Positions 8,915 through 17,772 of a stretch of DNA of 64,000 nucleotides are shown here, in pieces. The first letter of the stretch is position 1, and each line of letters begins with the position of its first letter. The translations under genes and the position numbers were made by a program. Origin of the DNA: Chryseobacterium formosum (lineage in GTDB: Bacteria; Bacteroidota; Bacteroidia; Flavobacteriales; Weeksellaceae); the NCBI RefSeq assembly GCF_026460885.1, contig NZ_JAOVZW010000023.1, positions 109,063-173,062 of the forward strand, written 5' to 3'. The notes beneath the pieces were generated by a model. That model made no database searches. It worked only from the letters and a program-made list of their open reading frames with translations, and was not told the origin of the DNA.

Positions 8915-11900
8915 ATGAAGAAAATTCTATCTTTTTTTCTTATTTTTTATATATTCTCTACTACATTCGCTCAATTAGATAGAGATCATTGGTTCGCACC
9001 TATGGTAGATCGTACAGGAAATCCAAATCCGTATCAGCGATTATACCTTTCTACAAATCGTACAACTCCATTCGCAGTTACTATTTACAATAATAATGTG
9101 GTCATTGGTACTGTAACGATTAGTAAAAATAATCCTCAGAGATTTGATGTACTCCGCGATTATATTATCACAACTCAACAAACAGATCTTTTTACTACTA
9201 CTACAAAAGGTTTATATTTAAAAGCAGACTTTCCTTTTTATGCCAATCTAAGATTTTCTGTTTTCAATCATGCAGAAATTATTACTTCAAAAGGTATTGC
9301 TTCAACGGGGACGACTTTTCATGTAGCGACTGCTCCAATTACCGTAAATAATGGTATTCTAAATTTTATGACGAGCGTTTTGGCTACAGAAGACAATACA
9401 ACCGTTACAATTTCAGGCTATAAACCAACTGTACAGTTTTCAAATGGAACAAGTGGTGCAACAAATCCTACACTTACTTTCACATTAAATAAAGGACAAT
9501 CTTATATTCTCGACGGAATAGGAAATATTACAGGAAATTTTGACGGATTTATCGGTGCTAAAATTGTTGCGACAAAACCTATAAACGTTACCAATGGAAA
9601 TTTCAACGGTCAATACGCCGGAAACAATCCTACAAGTTCTGATATTTTGATGGATCAATCAATACCAGTTAGCCAATTAGGAAATACATTTGCATTAGTA
9701 AAAGGTAATGGGAATGTGGGAAGTAGTATGGAAGGCGCTTTGGTTGTTGCGACACAGGATAACACTTTAGTTTACGTCAATAATGAAGGATTACCAATCG
9801 CCACTTTGAATACTGGACAATATTTTGTAATTCCCGATACCAAATACCAACTTCAAGGAACTACGGGTCATTACAATCTTTATATTGTAACGAGCAAAAA
9901 TGCTTATGTTTATCAATTACTCGCTGGAGCAGCAAGTACTGGAAATGAAGTTGCAACTGGTGGTTTCAATTTCATTCCAGGGCTAAACTGTTATCTTCCG
10001 AAGCAAATTGATGAGCTCGGATTTATTAATGAAAACTTTGTACATACCAATGTAAATCCTGCAGGAATACTTACAAATCCAACAAAATTAAATCTAATTA
10101 CAGAAAGAGGTGCCGCCGTTCTTGTAAATGGAGTTCCCCCTCCTGTAGGAACGGGACCTTTCGACATGACGGGAACCCTAAATTGGGTAACTTATGGTAT
10201 TCCAAATACAACTGGAACCATCACAGTAACTTCTACAAAAGCAATCACAGCAGGAATTACAGCAGGAAGTGATGCTGTAGGTTACGGTGGTTTTTTTGCA
10301 GGATTTCCAACACAACCTGTTATTTTAAAAACCGGAGGTGACTGCGTTCCAGGAATTGTTCTTACGGTAGACCCAATTATTTATGAGTCTTATCAATGGT
10401 ATGTTGGCGGCGTTGCTATTATCGGGGCCACTTCACCTTCTTATACTCCTACTGGATCAGGAAATTACACTTGCGCTGTTACAATGGGAACTTGCGCTCC
10501 GCTTATTACTATACCTTACAAAGTTTTAAATTGTACAAAACAAAGTGTCGCATCTTACAATATTTGTGATGTAAAAACAATTACTCCGGCTTTCACGACT
10601 TCTACACAAACTCCAGTAGCATCGACTGTATCGATTACCACACCTCCTACACTAGGAACTGCAGTTATCAATACTGCAAACGGAATTATAACGTACACTG
10701 CAACCAATCCAAATGCAGCCGGAACAGATACTTTTGTTTATACATTCTGCGGAAACAACGTTGATTTTCCGGACTGCGAAACAGTGACAGTGACCATAAA
10801 TATTCAACCTGTAACATCAAACAATGCAACATTAAATGCGTGTAATGTAAATGGTGTTGGAACATTTAATCTTACTACGGCAGTTGTGACAAGCAATAAT
10901 CCGGTTACGATTACTTATTATCCGACTCTAACGACAGCACAAAACGAAACTTTAACGGCATTAATTACCGTTCCCACAACATATTCTGCTCCTAATGGAA
11001 CTATCGTTTATGCAGTTGTAAAAAATAGTACAGGGTGTAAAAGCATTGCACAAATTACTTTAAATCTTTTTCCTTTAGCCATTGTGACACCTGCAAATAT
11101 GGGTAATCAATGCGATGAAAATTTAGATGGAACAGTAAATGTGGTTTTATCGAACATTACTCAATTAATATTAAATAATCCAGCCTACTTTACCAATGTA
11201 AGATATTATGCTCAATTAACAGACGCCAACTTAGGAAATAACACGACACTACCCAATAACTGGAGTTACAATACAAATACAACAATTTACATTCGTGTAG
11301 AATCTCCTGATGGATGTGCTCCTGTGATTCAACCTGTTAATTTCACCGTTGGAACTAAGCTAACTTTAATTAAAAATATTTTTTCTACAACTTTTTGTGA
11401 TGATGATTTAGATGGAATTAAACCAATGAATCTATCGACATTCCTGAATGAATTCACTACAGATCCGCTTGTTACAGTAAGTTATCACTCAACTTTAGCC
11501 GATGCTCAAAATGATGTATCACCTATAAGTGGAGCTGTAACACTTACCGGGCTTCATACTTATTACATCAGATTTGAAAAAGCAGGTTTCTGCCCTGATG
11601 TTGCAACAATTAGAATTACTCTTAAAACTCCTAAGAAATCTGATATTCTTGCTGACCAAGCCATCTGTCCTAAAACTAAAACAATTTTAGATGCAGGATC
11701 AGGATTCACCGCTTATCTTTGGAATACGGGAGCTACTACTCCATCTATTTCTGATGTAAGTGCAGGAAATTACTGGGTTGACCTTACTTTTGACGGTTGT
11801 GTTTACAGACAGTTCGTGAATGTTTCAGAAGCAACTTTACCTGTAATCAAAACAATCGACATTAACGGAACAACAGTAACAATTGGAGTTACTGGAGGAA

Positions 11901-12337
11901 ATCCTGCTTACCAATATTCGCTTGATGGTTTTATTTGGCAGACATCAAATGTATTTACAAATCTTGCTATTGGTACTTATACGGTTTATGTGAGAGATAC
12001 TCTTAATTGTGGTATTGTAAAAGAAAACTTCGTTATCATTAAACTCATCAACACCATTACACCAAACGGAGACGGCAGAAACGATGAAATTGATTATTCT
12101 TCATTAATGAATAAACAGGATCTAGAATTTAGAATTTTTGACCGATACGGTGCAGAATTATTCCGAGGAACTCCTTCAAATAAATTTACCTGGGACGGAA
12201 ATATGAAAGGCAGACCTGTTCCTACAGCAACTTATTGGTACTTCTTAAGCTGGACAGAACTTGGAAATATTACCACCGTAAAATATTCGAGTTGGCTATT
12301 GGTAAAACACAGAAACAACAGTCTTTGGGACAAATAA
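8915..12337 (+). CDS. T9SS type B secreted IgGFc-binding-like protein (1140 aa)
   Basis: The fourth and longest paralogue. It has a signal peptide (residues 1-19, ending TTFA-Q), an IgGFc-binding-like domain with the variant start LDRDHWFAPMV and phrase LNCYLPKQIDELG, a PKD/Ig-like segment, a cadherin-like segment, one copy of the Cys-Asp module (CDENLDG and CDDDLDG loops), a YLWNTGATT repeat, a SprB-like repeat and a type B sorting domain (TITPNGDGRND ... SSWLLVKHR) with an unusual 8-residue extension after the usual end. It is closer in module content to the truncated first copy than to its two left neighbours. Confidence 0.92.
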   Translation: MKKILSFFLIFYIFSTTFAQLDRDHWFAPMVDRTGNPNPYQRLYLSTNRTTPFAVTIYNNNVVIGTVTISKNNPQRFDVLRDYIITTQQTDLFTTTTKGLYLKADFPFYANLRFSVFNHAEIITSKGIASTGTTFHVATAPITVNNGILNFMTSVLATEDNTTVTISGYKPTVQFSNGTSGATNPTLTFTLNKGQSYILDGIGNITGNFDGFIGAKIVATKPINVTNGNFNGQYAGNNPTSSDILMDQSIPVSQLGNTFALVKGNGNVGSSMEGALVVATQDNTLVYVNNEGLPIATLNTGQYFVIPDTKYQLQGTTGHYNLYIVTSKNAYVYQLLAGAASTGNEVATGGFNFIPGLNCYLPKQIDELGFINENFVHTNVNPAGILTNPTKLNLITERGAAVLVNGVPPPVGTGPFDMTGTLNWVTYGIPNTTGTITVTSTKAITAGITAGSDAVGYGGFFAGFPTQPVILKTGGDCVPGIVLTVDPIIYESYQWYVGGVAIIGATSPSYTPTGSGNYTCAVTMGTCAPLITIPYKVLNCTKQSVASYNICDVKTITPAFTTSTQTPVASTVSITTPPTLGTAVINTANGIITYTATNPNAAGTDTFVYTFCGNNVDFPDCETVTVTINIQPVTSNNATLNACNVNGVGTFNLTTAVVTSNNPVTITYYPTLTTAQNETLTALITVPTTYSAPNGTIVYAVVKNSTGCKSIAQITLNLFPLAIVTPANMGNQCDENLDGTVNVVLSNITQLILNNPAYFTNVRYYAQLTDANLGNNTTLPNNWSYNTNTTIYIRVESPDGCAPVIQPVNFTVGTKLTLIKNIFSTTFCDDDLDGIKPMNLSTFLNEFTTDPLVTVSYHSTLADAQNDVSPISGAVTLTGLHTYYIRFEKAGFCPDVATIRITLKTPKKSDILADQAICPKTKTILDAGSGFTAYLWNTGATTPSISDVSAGNYWVDLTFDGCVYRQFVNVSEATLPVIKTIDINGTTVTIGVTGGNPAYQYSLDGFIWQTSNVFTNLAIGTYTVYVRDTLNCGIVKENFVIIKLINTITPNGDGRNDEIDYSSLMNKQDLEFRIFDRYGAELFRGTPSNKFTWDGNMKGRPVPTATYWYFLSWTELGNITTVKYSSWLLVKHRNNSLWDK

Positions 12338-12458
12338 TTCTAAAAAATATTATTAAAAAACACTTTCTATAACATACATTAACAGTTTCATTCAAAGTTT
12401 AATATAATTTTAACCTGTTATTGATAAATCTCACATAAAGATTGACGCAATTCTTATG

Positions 12459-12466
12459 TAATTTTG
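12459..12466 (+). promoter_or_regulatory. -7 promoter motif fixing the start of the 12475 gene
   Basis: TAATTTTG ends 9 nt before the ATG at 12475. It lies downstream of the in-frame TTG at 12442, which therefore cannot be the start. Confidence 0.6.
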
Positions 12467-12474
12467 CACGAGAT

Positions 12475-13263
12475 ATGAAGAAACTTATTATTATAATGCT
12501 GTTGGTTTTTGTAAGTAAAATTAATGCGCAAAATTTATCGGGAGAGGTATTTTTAAGAGACAATTCGGTTTTGTATCTTAATCAGGTTTATGTCACCAAT
12601 CTTAATACACTTAAAACTGTTCTTACAACTTATAATGGAGATTTCAATATAAAAGCAGATCCCGGAGATGTAATCCGTTTCACATCAATTGTCACAGAAA
12701 GAAAAGATATAAAGCTTACTCCACAAATGTTTAACTCTAAAAATTTGGTTGAACTAAAAGTGGCGTATCACGATATTCAGGAAGTTGTAATCAGCAGATT
12801 CCGCCCTACCGGAAATTTGAGATATGATATGAATTCTCTTCGTAAAGAAGATAAAGCTTATGCCCTGAAAAAAGTAATTGGTTTACCCGAACCAAAAGGT
12901 GACGGAACTTCGCCTGTACTTCCGGTTGCCGGCTTAAGAGACGGAGGTCTTACTTTTAGCCTTGAAAGTATTTTTGATATTATTTCGGGTGAACGTAAGA
13001 AAAAACAGCGTTTAGTAGCTTATGAAAGAATGCATACTTCCGTTACCAATATTAAAAATTATTTAGGTAAAGATTATTTCACAAGAATTAAAATTCCGGA
13101 AAATCTTATTGATAATTTCTTGCAGTTTGTTTATACTTCAGAAAATATTGAAGTTTATTTACAAGCCGGAAATATTGAAGCGGTAAAATTACCTATCGAA
13201 AAATACCTTCCCATTTATCAACGAAGACTTAGAAATTCTCATCTTCAGGAAGTCATCAATTAA
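12475..13263 (+). CDS. Secreted protein with CarboxypepD-regulatory-like domain
   Basis: A 262-residue protein with a signal peptide (MKKLIIIMLLVFVSKINAQ) and an N-terminal beta-sandwich of the carboxypeptidase-regulatory-like type (SGEVFLRDNSVLYLNQVYVTN ... TTYNGDFNIKADPGD). The rest is a charged region without a recognised fold. The start at 12475 is chosen because the signal peptide begins there and a TAnnTTTG promoter lies between it and the upstream in-frame TTG. It may be almost leaderless. No cysteine lipobox is seen, so a periplasmic location is likely. Function unknown. Confidence 0.8.
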   Translation: MKKLIIIMLLVFVSKINAQNLSGEVFLRDNSVLYLNQVYVTNLNTLKTVLTTYNGDFNIKADPGDVIRFTSIVTERKDIKLTPQMFNSKNLVELKVAYHDIQEVVISRFRPTGNLRYDMNSLRKEDKAYALKKVIGLPEPKGDGTSPVLPVAGLRDGGLTFSLESIFDIISGERKKKQRLVAYERMHTSVTNIKNYLGKDYFTRIKIPENLIDNFLQFVYTSENIEVYLQAGNIEAVKLPIEKYLPIYQRRLRNSHLQEVIN

Positions 13264-13384
13264 CATTTTGAATCATTTTTGATTTAAATATTTAACTAAA
13301 AACAAATCTTAACACTTTAATCGGTGATGTTTTTTGAAAATTTGTTTATTTTTAATGAAACTAATAATTCACTAAAGCTTTAAA

Positions 13385-13392
13385 TAGATTTG
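13385..13392 (+). promoter_or_regulatory. -7 promoter motif for the 13431 gene
   Basis: TAGATTTG lies 8 nt before an ATG at 13401 and 38 nt before the ATG at 13431 where the signal peptide begins. Confidence 0.55.
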
Positions 13393-13430
13393 AGAGAATT
13401 ATGAAACCACATCACCAAATCTTTTATTCA

Positions 13431-14210
13431 ATGAAAAAGTTAGTTTTACTTTTTACCACATTATTATTTGTATCCTTTTCAGCGCAGAAACAAGGCAAAG
13501 ATTACAGCAATATTCTTAAAAGTAAGAGTATTTATGAAATCAATGCTTTTCTGAGAGATGCTCATCCCGATGATCCGCGAAGATCTGTACTCAAACCAAG
13601 AGTAATGGATTTTATGAAAGATTACATCAAAAATGCTCCTCCGGGTGACAAAAAAGTACGAGAAATGCAGGACAATCTTGCAAGACTGAAAAGAGGACCG
13701 TCTACAAAAGTTTCTTTTGAGGAGATGAATGCAATGATTAAGCAGAAACAGATTTTAAAATATCAAAAACAGCTACAGGTTGGTCAGTCAGCAGTTGTTT
13801 ATACACCAAGTTCAGCGCAGAATGTCTATGTTACAAACACAACTGCAACCAAAAACACCAAAGTAATTGCAGATACAGAAGCCTCAGAATTTAATATGTT
13901 GATGGGAGAAAACCCTACTGAACATAAAAATAAAACGGTAAAAATCTTAAACTCATTATTTGATAACGATCCCAATGCGAAAGAATGCATCGTGATGATC
14001 GAAAACAAATCTGATTGTAATATTATTGTAAGAATTGAGGGTATTGGAAATACAAAATACAGACTTCCGATTCCTGCTCATGGAGACAATTCTATTGTGG
14101 TAGAAAAAGGTGATTATCTTTTCACAAGTATTGTTTGTGGAGCACAATATGCATCGCAAAAAACTATTCAAAAACCGTTGATGGTTGCTTTGGGAAGCTC
14201 TTCAAAATAG
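13431..14210 (+). CDS. Secreted protein of the three-member 13-16 kb family (DUF6759-like)
   Basis: A 259-residue protein with a signal peptide MKKLVLLFTTLLFVSFSAQ. The N-terminal part (ILKSKSIYEINAFLRDAHPDDPR) matches that of the lipoprotein at 15617. The C-terminal domain of about 100 residues (ENPTEHK ... ENKSDCNIIVRIEG ... VCGAQY) is shared by all three family members here, with two conserved cysteines that could form a disulfide. From memory this resembles DUF6759 of Chryseobacterium; I cannot confirm the accession. An ATG 10 codons upstream is in frame but spoils the signal peptide. Function unknown. Confidence 0.75.
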   Translation: MKKLVLLFTTLLFVSFSAQKQGKDYSNILKSKSIYEINAFLRDAHPDDPRRSVLKPRVMDFMKDYIKNAPPGDKKVREMQDNLARLKRGPSTKVSFEEMNAMIKQKQILKYQKQLQVGQSAVVYTPSSAQNVYVTNTTATKNTKVIADTEASEFNMLMGENPTEHKNKTVKILNSLFDNDPNAKECIVMIENKSDCNIIVRIEGIGNTKYRLPIPAHGDNSIVVEKGDYLFTSIVCGAQYASQKTIQKPLMVALGSSSK

Positions 14211-14268
14211 ATTTTAAAGTCTCCCTTTTTTCGTTCCGATTTAAACTTTATATGCTCCATAATTTTCG

Positions 14269-14276
14269 TAATTTTG
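14269..14276 (+). promoter_or_regulatory. -7 promoter motif for trmB
   Basis: TAATTTTG ends 21 nt before the trmB ATG and downstream of a much earlier in-frame ATG (14135), which rules out that longer start. Confidence 0.6.
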
Positions 14277-14296
14277 CAGCATTTCATATATATTTC

Positions 14297-14974
14297 ATGG
14301 GCAAAAACAAATTAAGAAGATTCGCTGAAAATAAAATATTACCAAACGTTATTCAACCCTCAAGAGAGCAAGCTTTAAGTGGTTTTGAATTGAAAGGAAA
14401 CTGGAGAAAAGATTTCTTTAAAAATGACCAACCTATCGTTTTAGAATTAGGTTGTGGAAAAGGAGAATATACAGTCGGACTTGCAAAAACTTTCACAGAT
14501 AAAAATTTTATCGGGATTGACATTAAAGGGGCAAGGTTTTGGTTCGGTGCGAAAGAAGCTGTAGAAAACGGAATGACAAATGTCGCTTTTTTGAGATCGC
14601 AAATCGAATTGGTAGAATATTATTTTGCTGAAAATGAAGTTGATGAAATCTGGATTACTTTTCCCGATCCTCAAATTAAATTTAAACGTACAAAACACAG
14701 ATTAACACACCCTGATTTTCTTGAAAGATATAAGAAATTCTTAAAACCAGGCGGAATTGTTCATTTAAAAACAGATTCTGAATTTTTACACGGCTATACT
14801 TTAGGCTATTTACAAGGTGCAGGTTATGAAATCATTTCTGCTCATCACGATATTTACGGAGCTTTGGAATATGATCCGAATACACCACATTTGAGAGACA
14901 TTAGAACTTATTATGAAGAATTGTTTTCAGCAAAAGGAAAAACAATTACCTATATAAAATTTAAGATTAATTAA
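14297..14974 (+). CDS. trmB: tRNA (guanine-N7-)-methyltransferase TrmB
   Basis: A 225-residue SAM-dependent methyltransferase that forms m7G46 in tRNA. It starts MGKNKLRRFAENK, typical of Bacteroidetes TrmB. The SAM-binding motif ELGCGKGEYTVGLA, the acidic IGIDIKGAR strand and the family signature WITFPDPQIKFKRTKHRLT are all present, so it looks active. An in-frame ATG at 14135 would add 54 residues overlapping the previous gene and lies upstream of the promoter, so it is rejected. It sits between members of an unrelated secreted-protein family and has its own terminator. Confidence 0.95.
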   Translation: MGKNKLRRFAENKILPNVIQPSREQALSGFELKGNWRKDFFKNDQPIVLELGCGKGEYTVGLAKTFTDKNFIGIDIKGARFWFGAKEAVENGMTNVAFLRSQIELVEYYFAENEVDEIWITFPDPQIKFKRTKHRLTHPDFLERYKKFLKPGGIVHLKTDSEFLHGYTLGYLQGAGYEIISAHHDIYGALEYDPNTPHLRDIRTYYEELFSAKGKTITYIKFKIN

Positions 14975-14993
14975 TTTCTTGAAAATAAAATTT

Positions 14994-15028
14994 AAAGGCT
15001 GTAAAATGATTTTGCAGCTTTTTTTTAT
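14994..15028 (+). terminator. Terminator after trmB
   Basis: A hairpin pairing AAAGGCTGTAAA with TTTGCAGCTTT (one bulge, one G-U pair) is followed by a run of T residues. Confidence 0.7.
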
Positions 15029-15064
15029 GACAATAAAGCAACTTTTAGAGTTTAATAAAAAGTT

Positions 15065-15072
15065 TAAATTTG
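15065..15072 (+). promoter_or_regulatory. -7 promoter motif for the 15091 gene
   Basis: TAAATTTG ends 19 nt before the ATG at 15091. The TTG embedded in it is in frame but is promoter sequence. Confidence 0.6.
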
Positions 15073-15090
15073 AACCTTGAAAAAATCAAC

Positions 15091-15546
15091 ATGAAAAAGC
15101 TTTTATTATTTTCTTTTGCAGTTACACTATTTCTGAATAGTTGCAGCACCACAAATTATAATTCCAAACGACCAATATATAAGTCTTCTTCAGTCAATCC
15201 AAATAGCGGAATAAATATTAATCCTAACGCACAAACAGAAAGAGAATATCAGGCTTTACTAAAAACTTATAAACCGGAAACTGCAGAAGTTTTAAACAGT
15301 TTGCTTAATGATTCTTCAAGCAGCCTAAATGTATCTATTTCAGTAGAAAACAAATCGACTTGCAATATGGTTTTAACAATCAGCGGAAATAATTATTTCA
15401 AAAAAATCCCAATTGGAATTAATAAAATCGGTTCAGCAATGGTTCCAAAAAATCAGAACTATAATCTTTCGGGAATGCTTTGCAACTCGGTTTATCAGAA
15501 AACAAAATTTGTTTCAAATTCTTTTAGTATAAAGTTATCCAATTAG
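15091..15546 (+). CDS. Small lipoprotein, short member of the DUF6759-like family
   Basis: A 151-residue lipoprotein with lipobox LNSC after a hydrophobic signal (MKKLLLFSFAVTLFLNSCS). It keeps only the C-terminal family domain (ENKSTCNMVLTISG ... MLCNSVYQ), including both conserved cysteines, and lacks the N-terminal ILKSK region of its two relatives. Ser/Asn-rich linker after the lipid anchor. Function unknown. Confidence 0.75.
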   Translation: MKKLLLFSFAVTLFLNSCSTTNYNSKRPIYKSSSVNPNSGININPNAQTEREYQALLKTYKPETAEVLNSLLNDSSSSLNVSISVENKSTCNMVLTISGNNYFKKIPIGINKIGSAMVPKNQNYNLSGMLCNSVYQKTKFVSNSFSIKLSN

Positions 15547-15556
15547 TTAAATTATT

Positions 15557-15564
15557 TATCTTTG
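15557..15564 (+). promoter_or_regulatory. -7 promoter motif for the 15617 gene
   Basis: TATCTTTG is an exact TAnnTTTG match located just after the preceding stop codon, giving a leader of about 50 nt. Confidence 0.5.
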
Positions 15565-15616
15565 TAATCAACAAGATATTCTGAATAAAATTCAGATTTA
15601 ATTTAAACACATTTTG

Positions 15617-16339
15617 ATGAAGAAAAAGACTTTTACTTTTTTCTTCTTTAGTCTCATTATTTCATCTTGCGCCAGTAATACTGCTGACAAAGTTGATATT
15701 CTTAAAAGTAAAAACATTACTGAGATTGAAGAATACCTTGGAAAAACACATCCACAAGATCCCAAAAAAAACATCCTGAAACAACGTGTCATTGCATTGA
15801 AAAATGCAGAATGGACGAAAGGTGCCAAAAACGCAAAACCTATGGAAGCAAGACCTGTTTTCATAGAACTACCCGATCAATTGAGCCGTAAAAAAAACAG
15901 CGAAGCCAATCAGGAAATCTTTAAAAAACTAATGTCTGAAACCCCGGAAGAGCATAAAGAAAAGACAAAAAAGCTTTTGAACAATATGTTTAATGAAGAT
16001 ATTACTCATAATGAAGCGATTCTTTTGCTTAAAAATAATTCTGACTGTAATTTGGTTTTAGAAATATCCGGAAAGAAGTTCTACAATCTGGCTGTTCCAG
16101 CAAAAGGAGAAAATTTCATAGTTCTGAATAAAGATTCTTATAAATTCTCTGGAAACCTTTGTGATGTACCATATCAAAGTTCAAAAGACATTTCTAAAGG
16201 TCTTATTATCGTTCTTCAAAACCCAGCTTTAAAATCTGATGATAATAAAGATTTACTTGCACAGAACAGATCAGATAGGGATTCAGAAAAATCTGAAATT
16301 AAAAAGAAAATTTCAACAAAAGGAAAGAAGAAAAAATAA
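15617..16339 (+). CDS. Lipoprotein of the DUF6759-like family with basic tail
   Basis: A 240-residue lipoprotein (lipobox ISSC). The N-terminal ILKSKNITEIEEYLGKTHPQDP motif and the C-terminal domain (ETPEEHKEKTKKLL ... NNSDCNLVLEISG ... NLCDVPYQ) match the 13431 protein. A lysine-rich extension (KKKISTKGKKKK) follows the domain and is absent from the relatives. The ATG at 15617 is preferred to the TTG directly before it. Converges on rpsB with a shared terminator. Function unknown. Confidence 0.75.
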   Translation: MKKKTFTFFFFSLIISSCASNTADKVDILKSKNITEIEEYLGKTHPQDPKKNILKQRVIALKNAEWTKGAKNAKPMEARPVFIELPDQLSRKKNSEANQEIFKKLMSETPEEHKEKTKKLLNNMFNEDITHNEAILLLKNNSDCNLVLEISGKKFYNLAVPAKGENFIVLNKDSYKFSGNLCDVPYQSSKDISKGLIIVLQNPALKSDDNKDLLAQNRSDRDSEKSEIKKKISTKGKKKK

Positions 16340-16352
16340 ACAATTAATATAA

Positions 16353-16392
16353 AATAATAAAACCGCCGAATAAATTCAGCGGTTTTATTATT
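16353..16392. terminator. Bidirectional terminator between the 15617 gene and rpsB
   Basis: A perfect 14-bp stem (AATAATAAAACCGC with its complement at 16379-16392) has A runs before and T runs after it, so it can end transcription from both sides. Confidence 0.85.
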
Positions 16393-16410
16393 TTAAAGAT
16401 AATCTTCAGA

Positions 16411-17175
16411 TTATTCAGCAGAATCGAAATCTGCATCTTTATCAGCAGAAACTACTTCACCTTCTTCTTTAGATTTTTCTTTATCAGCTTTTCTTTGAGT
16501 CTGACCTTCTTTGATAGATTCTGAAACAACGCTCAAGATCATATCGATAGATTTAGAAGCATCATCGTTTCCTGGGATAACGAAGTCAACTTTTCTTGGA
16601 TCAGAGTTTGTATCAACAATACCGAAAACTGGAATACCTAATTTCTTAGCTTCAGTTACAGCGATGTGTTCTCTCATGATATCTACAACGAAGATTGCAG
16701 AAGGAAGACGAACCATGTCAGAAATAGAACCTAAGTTTTTCTCTAAGTTAGCTCTTTGTCTGTCAACCTGAAGTCTTTCTTTTTTAGATAAAGTTTCGAA
16801 CGTACCGTCTTTTTTCATTTTGTCGATATGGTTCATTTTCTTAACAGCCTTTCTGATAGTAACAAAGTTTGTTAACATACCTCCCGGCCATCTTTCTGTA
16901 ATATAAGGCATATTAAGTTCAGCAGCGTGTTTTGCAACAACTTCTTTTGCTTGCTTTTTAGTAGCTACAAAAAGAACTTTTTTACCTGCAGAAGTTAATT
17001 TTTCTAAAGCGCTACAAGCTTCATCCAATTTAACTGCTGTTTTATGTAAGTCTACAATGTGAATACCATTTTTCTCCATAAAAATGTATGGAGCCATATT
17101 TGGATTCCACTTTCTAGTCATGTGACCGAAGTGTACACCAGCCTCTAGAAGGTCTTTTACATTTGCTTTTGCCAT
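16411..17175 (-). CDS. rpsB: 30S ribosomal protein S2
   Basis: A 254-residue S2 protein beginning MAKANVKDLLEAGVHFGHMTRKWNP, with the usual KTAVKLDEA, RWPGGMLTNF and PVFGIVDTNSDPR signatures, and an acidic C-terminal tail typical of Bacteroidetes S2. It ends at a bidirectional terminator and meets a convergent lipoprotein gene, so the elongation factor Ts gene (tsf) that commonly follows rpsB is not next to it. A terminator-like hairpin separates it from rpsI upstream. Confidence 0.98.
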   Translation of the reverse strand: MAKANVKDLLEAGVHFGHMTRKWNPNMAPYIFMEKNGIHIVDLHKTAVKLDEACSALEKLTSAGKKVLFVATKKQAKEVVAKHAAELNMPYITERWPGGMLTNFVTIRKAVKKMNHIDKMKKDGTFETLSKKERLQVDRQRANLEKNLGSISDMVRLPSAIFVVDIMREHIAVTEAKKLGIPVFGIVDTNSDPRKVDFVIPGNDDASKSIDMILSVVSESIKEGQTQRKADKEKSKEEGEVVSADKDADFDSAE

Positions 17176-17290
17176 GTTTTCTGTTTTTGTTAGTTTACTT
17201 TCCGCTTTTTATGCAATCAACAATTTCTTTAGATGGGAGAAATGTTTGGATGCTAAACGTAACGGGCAATTTTTGCTTTGGGCTTTAGGC

Positions 17291-17370
17291 AGTAAGCTTT
17301 AAGCTTTCAAGCAGATAAAAAAATTTAATAAGTTTTTCAAAAAGCTTATTGCATATTGCTTTAAGCTTAC
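17291..17370. repeat. Imperfect inverted repeat rich in GCTTTAAGC in the rpsI-rpsB gap
   Basis: GTAAGCTTTAAGC (17292-17304) and GCTTTAAGCTTAC (17358-17370) form an inverted pair with one mismatch, flanking the rpsI terminator hairpin. Additional GCTTTgGGC and GCTTTAgGC copies precede it at about 17277-17290. Confidence 0.5.
17318..17350 (-). terminator. Terminator after rplM-rpsI
   Basis: On the minus strand AATAAGCTTT pairs with AAACTTATT across a tight TTGA loop and is followed by a T-rich stretch. It suggests rpsB is at least partly transcribed from its own promoter. Confidence 0.6.
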
Positions 17371-17378
17371 AGCAATTC

Positions 17379-17765
17379 TTAACGTTTTGAGAACTGGAAT
17401 CTCTTTCTTGCTTTTTTCTGACCTGGTTTCTTTCTTTCCACCATTCTTGCGTCTCTTGTAAGTAAACCAGCTGGCTTTAAAACTAATCTGAATTCAGCAT
17501 TGATTTCGCATAGAGCTCTAGAAATACCCAATCTGATAGCTTCTGCCTGACCTGTATTACCACCACCGAAAACATTTACGGTAACGTCATACTGACCAAC
17601 AGTTTCAGAAAGGATGAACGGTTGGTTTAATTTATAAACCATCACGTCTGTAGAGAAATAAGTTGCAGCTTCTTTACCGTTTACTGTAATGTTACCAGTT
17701 CCTGGCTTTACATAAACTCTAGCTACAGAAGTTTTTCTTCTTCCGATTTTGTGAACTATAGACAT
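17379..17765 (-). CDS. rpsI: 30S ribosomal protein S9
   Basis: A 128-residue S9 protein: N-terminal GRRKTSVARVYVKPGTG, central GGGNTGQAEAIRLGISRAL and the basic C-terminal tail RKKPGQKKARKRFQFSKR whose last Arg contacts P-site tRNA in the family. It lies 7 nt after rplM in the standard rplM-rpsI operon. Confidence 0.98.
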   Translation of the reverse strand: MSIVHKIGRRKTSVARVYVKPGTGNITVNGKEAATYFSTDVMVYKLNQPFILSETVGQYDVTVNVFGGGNTGQAEAIRLGISRALCEINAEFRLVLKPAGLLTRDARMVERKKPGQKKARKRFQFSKR

Positions 17766-17772
17766 AATTTAA

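Noticed and set aside
14135..14296. Extended start of trmB giving 54 extra residues
   Set aside because: It overlaps the previous gene and lies upstream of the TAnnTTTG promoter at 14269; TrmB proteins begin MGKNKLRRFAENK.
16511..16771. Plus-strand frame opposite rpsB
   Set aside because: It is antisense to a universally conserved ribosomal gene and shows no independent start signal.
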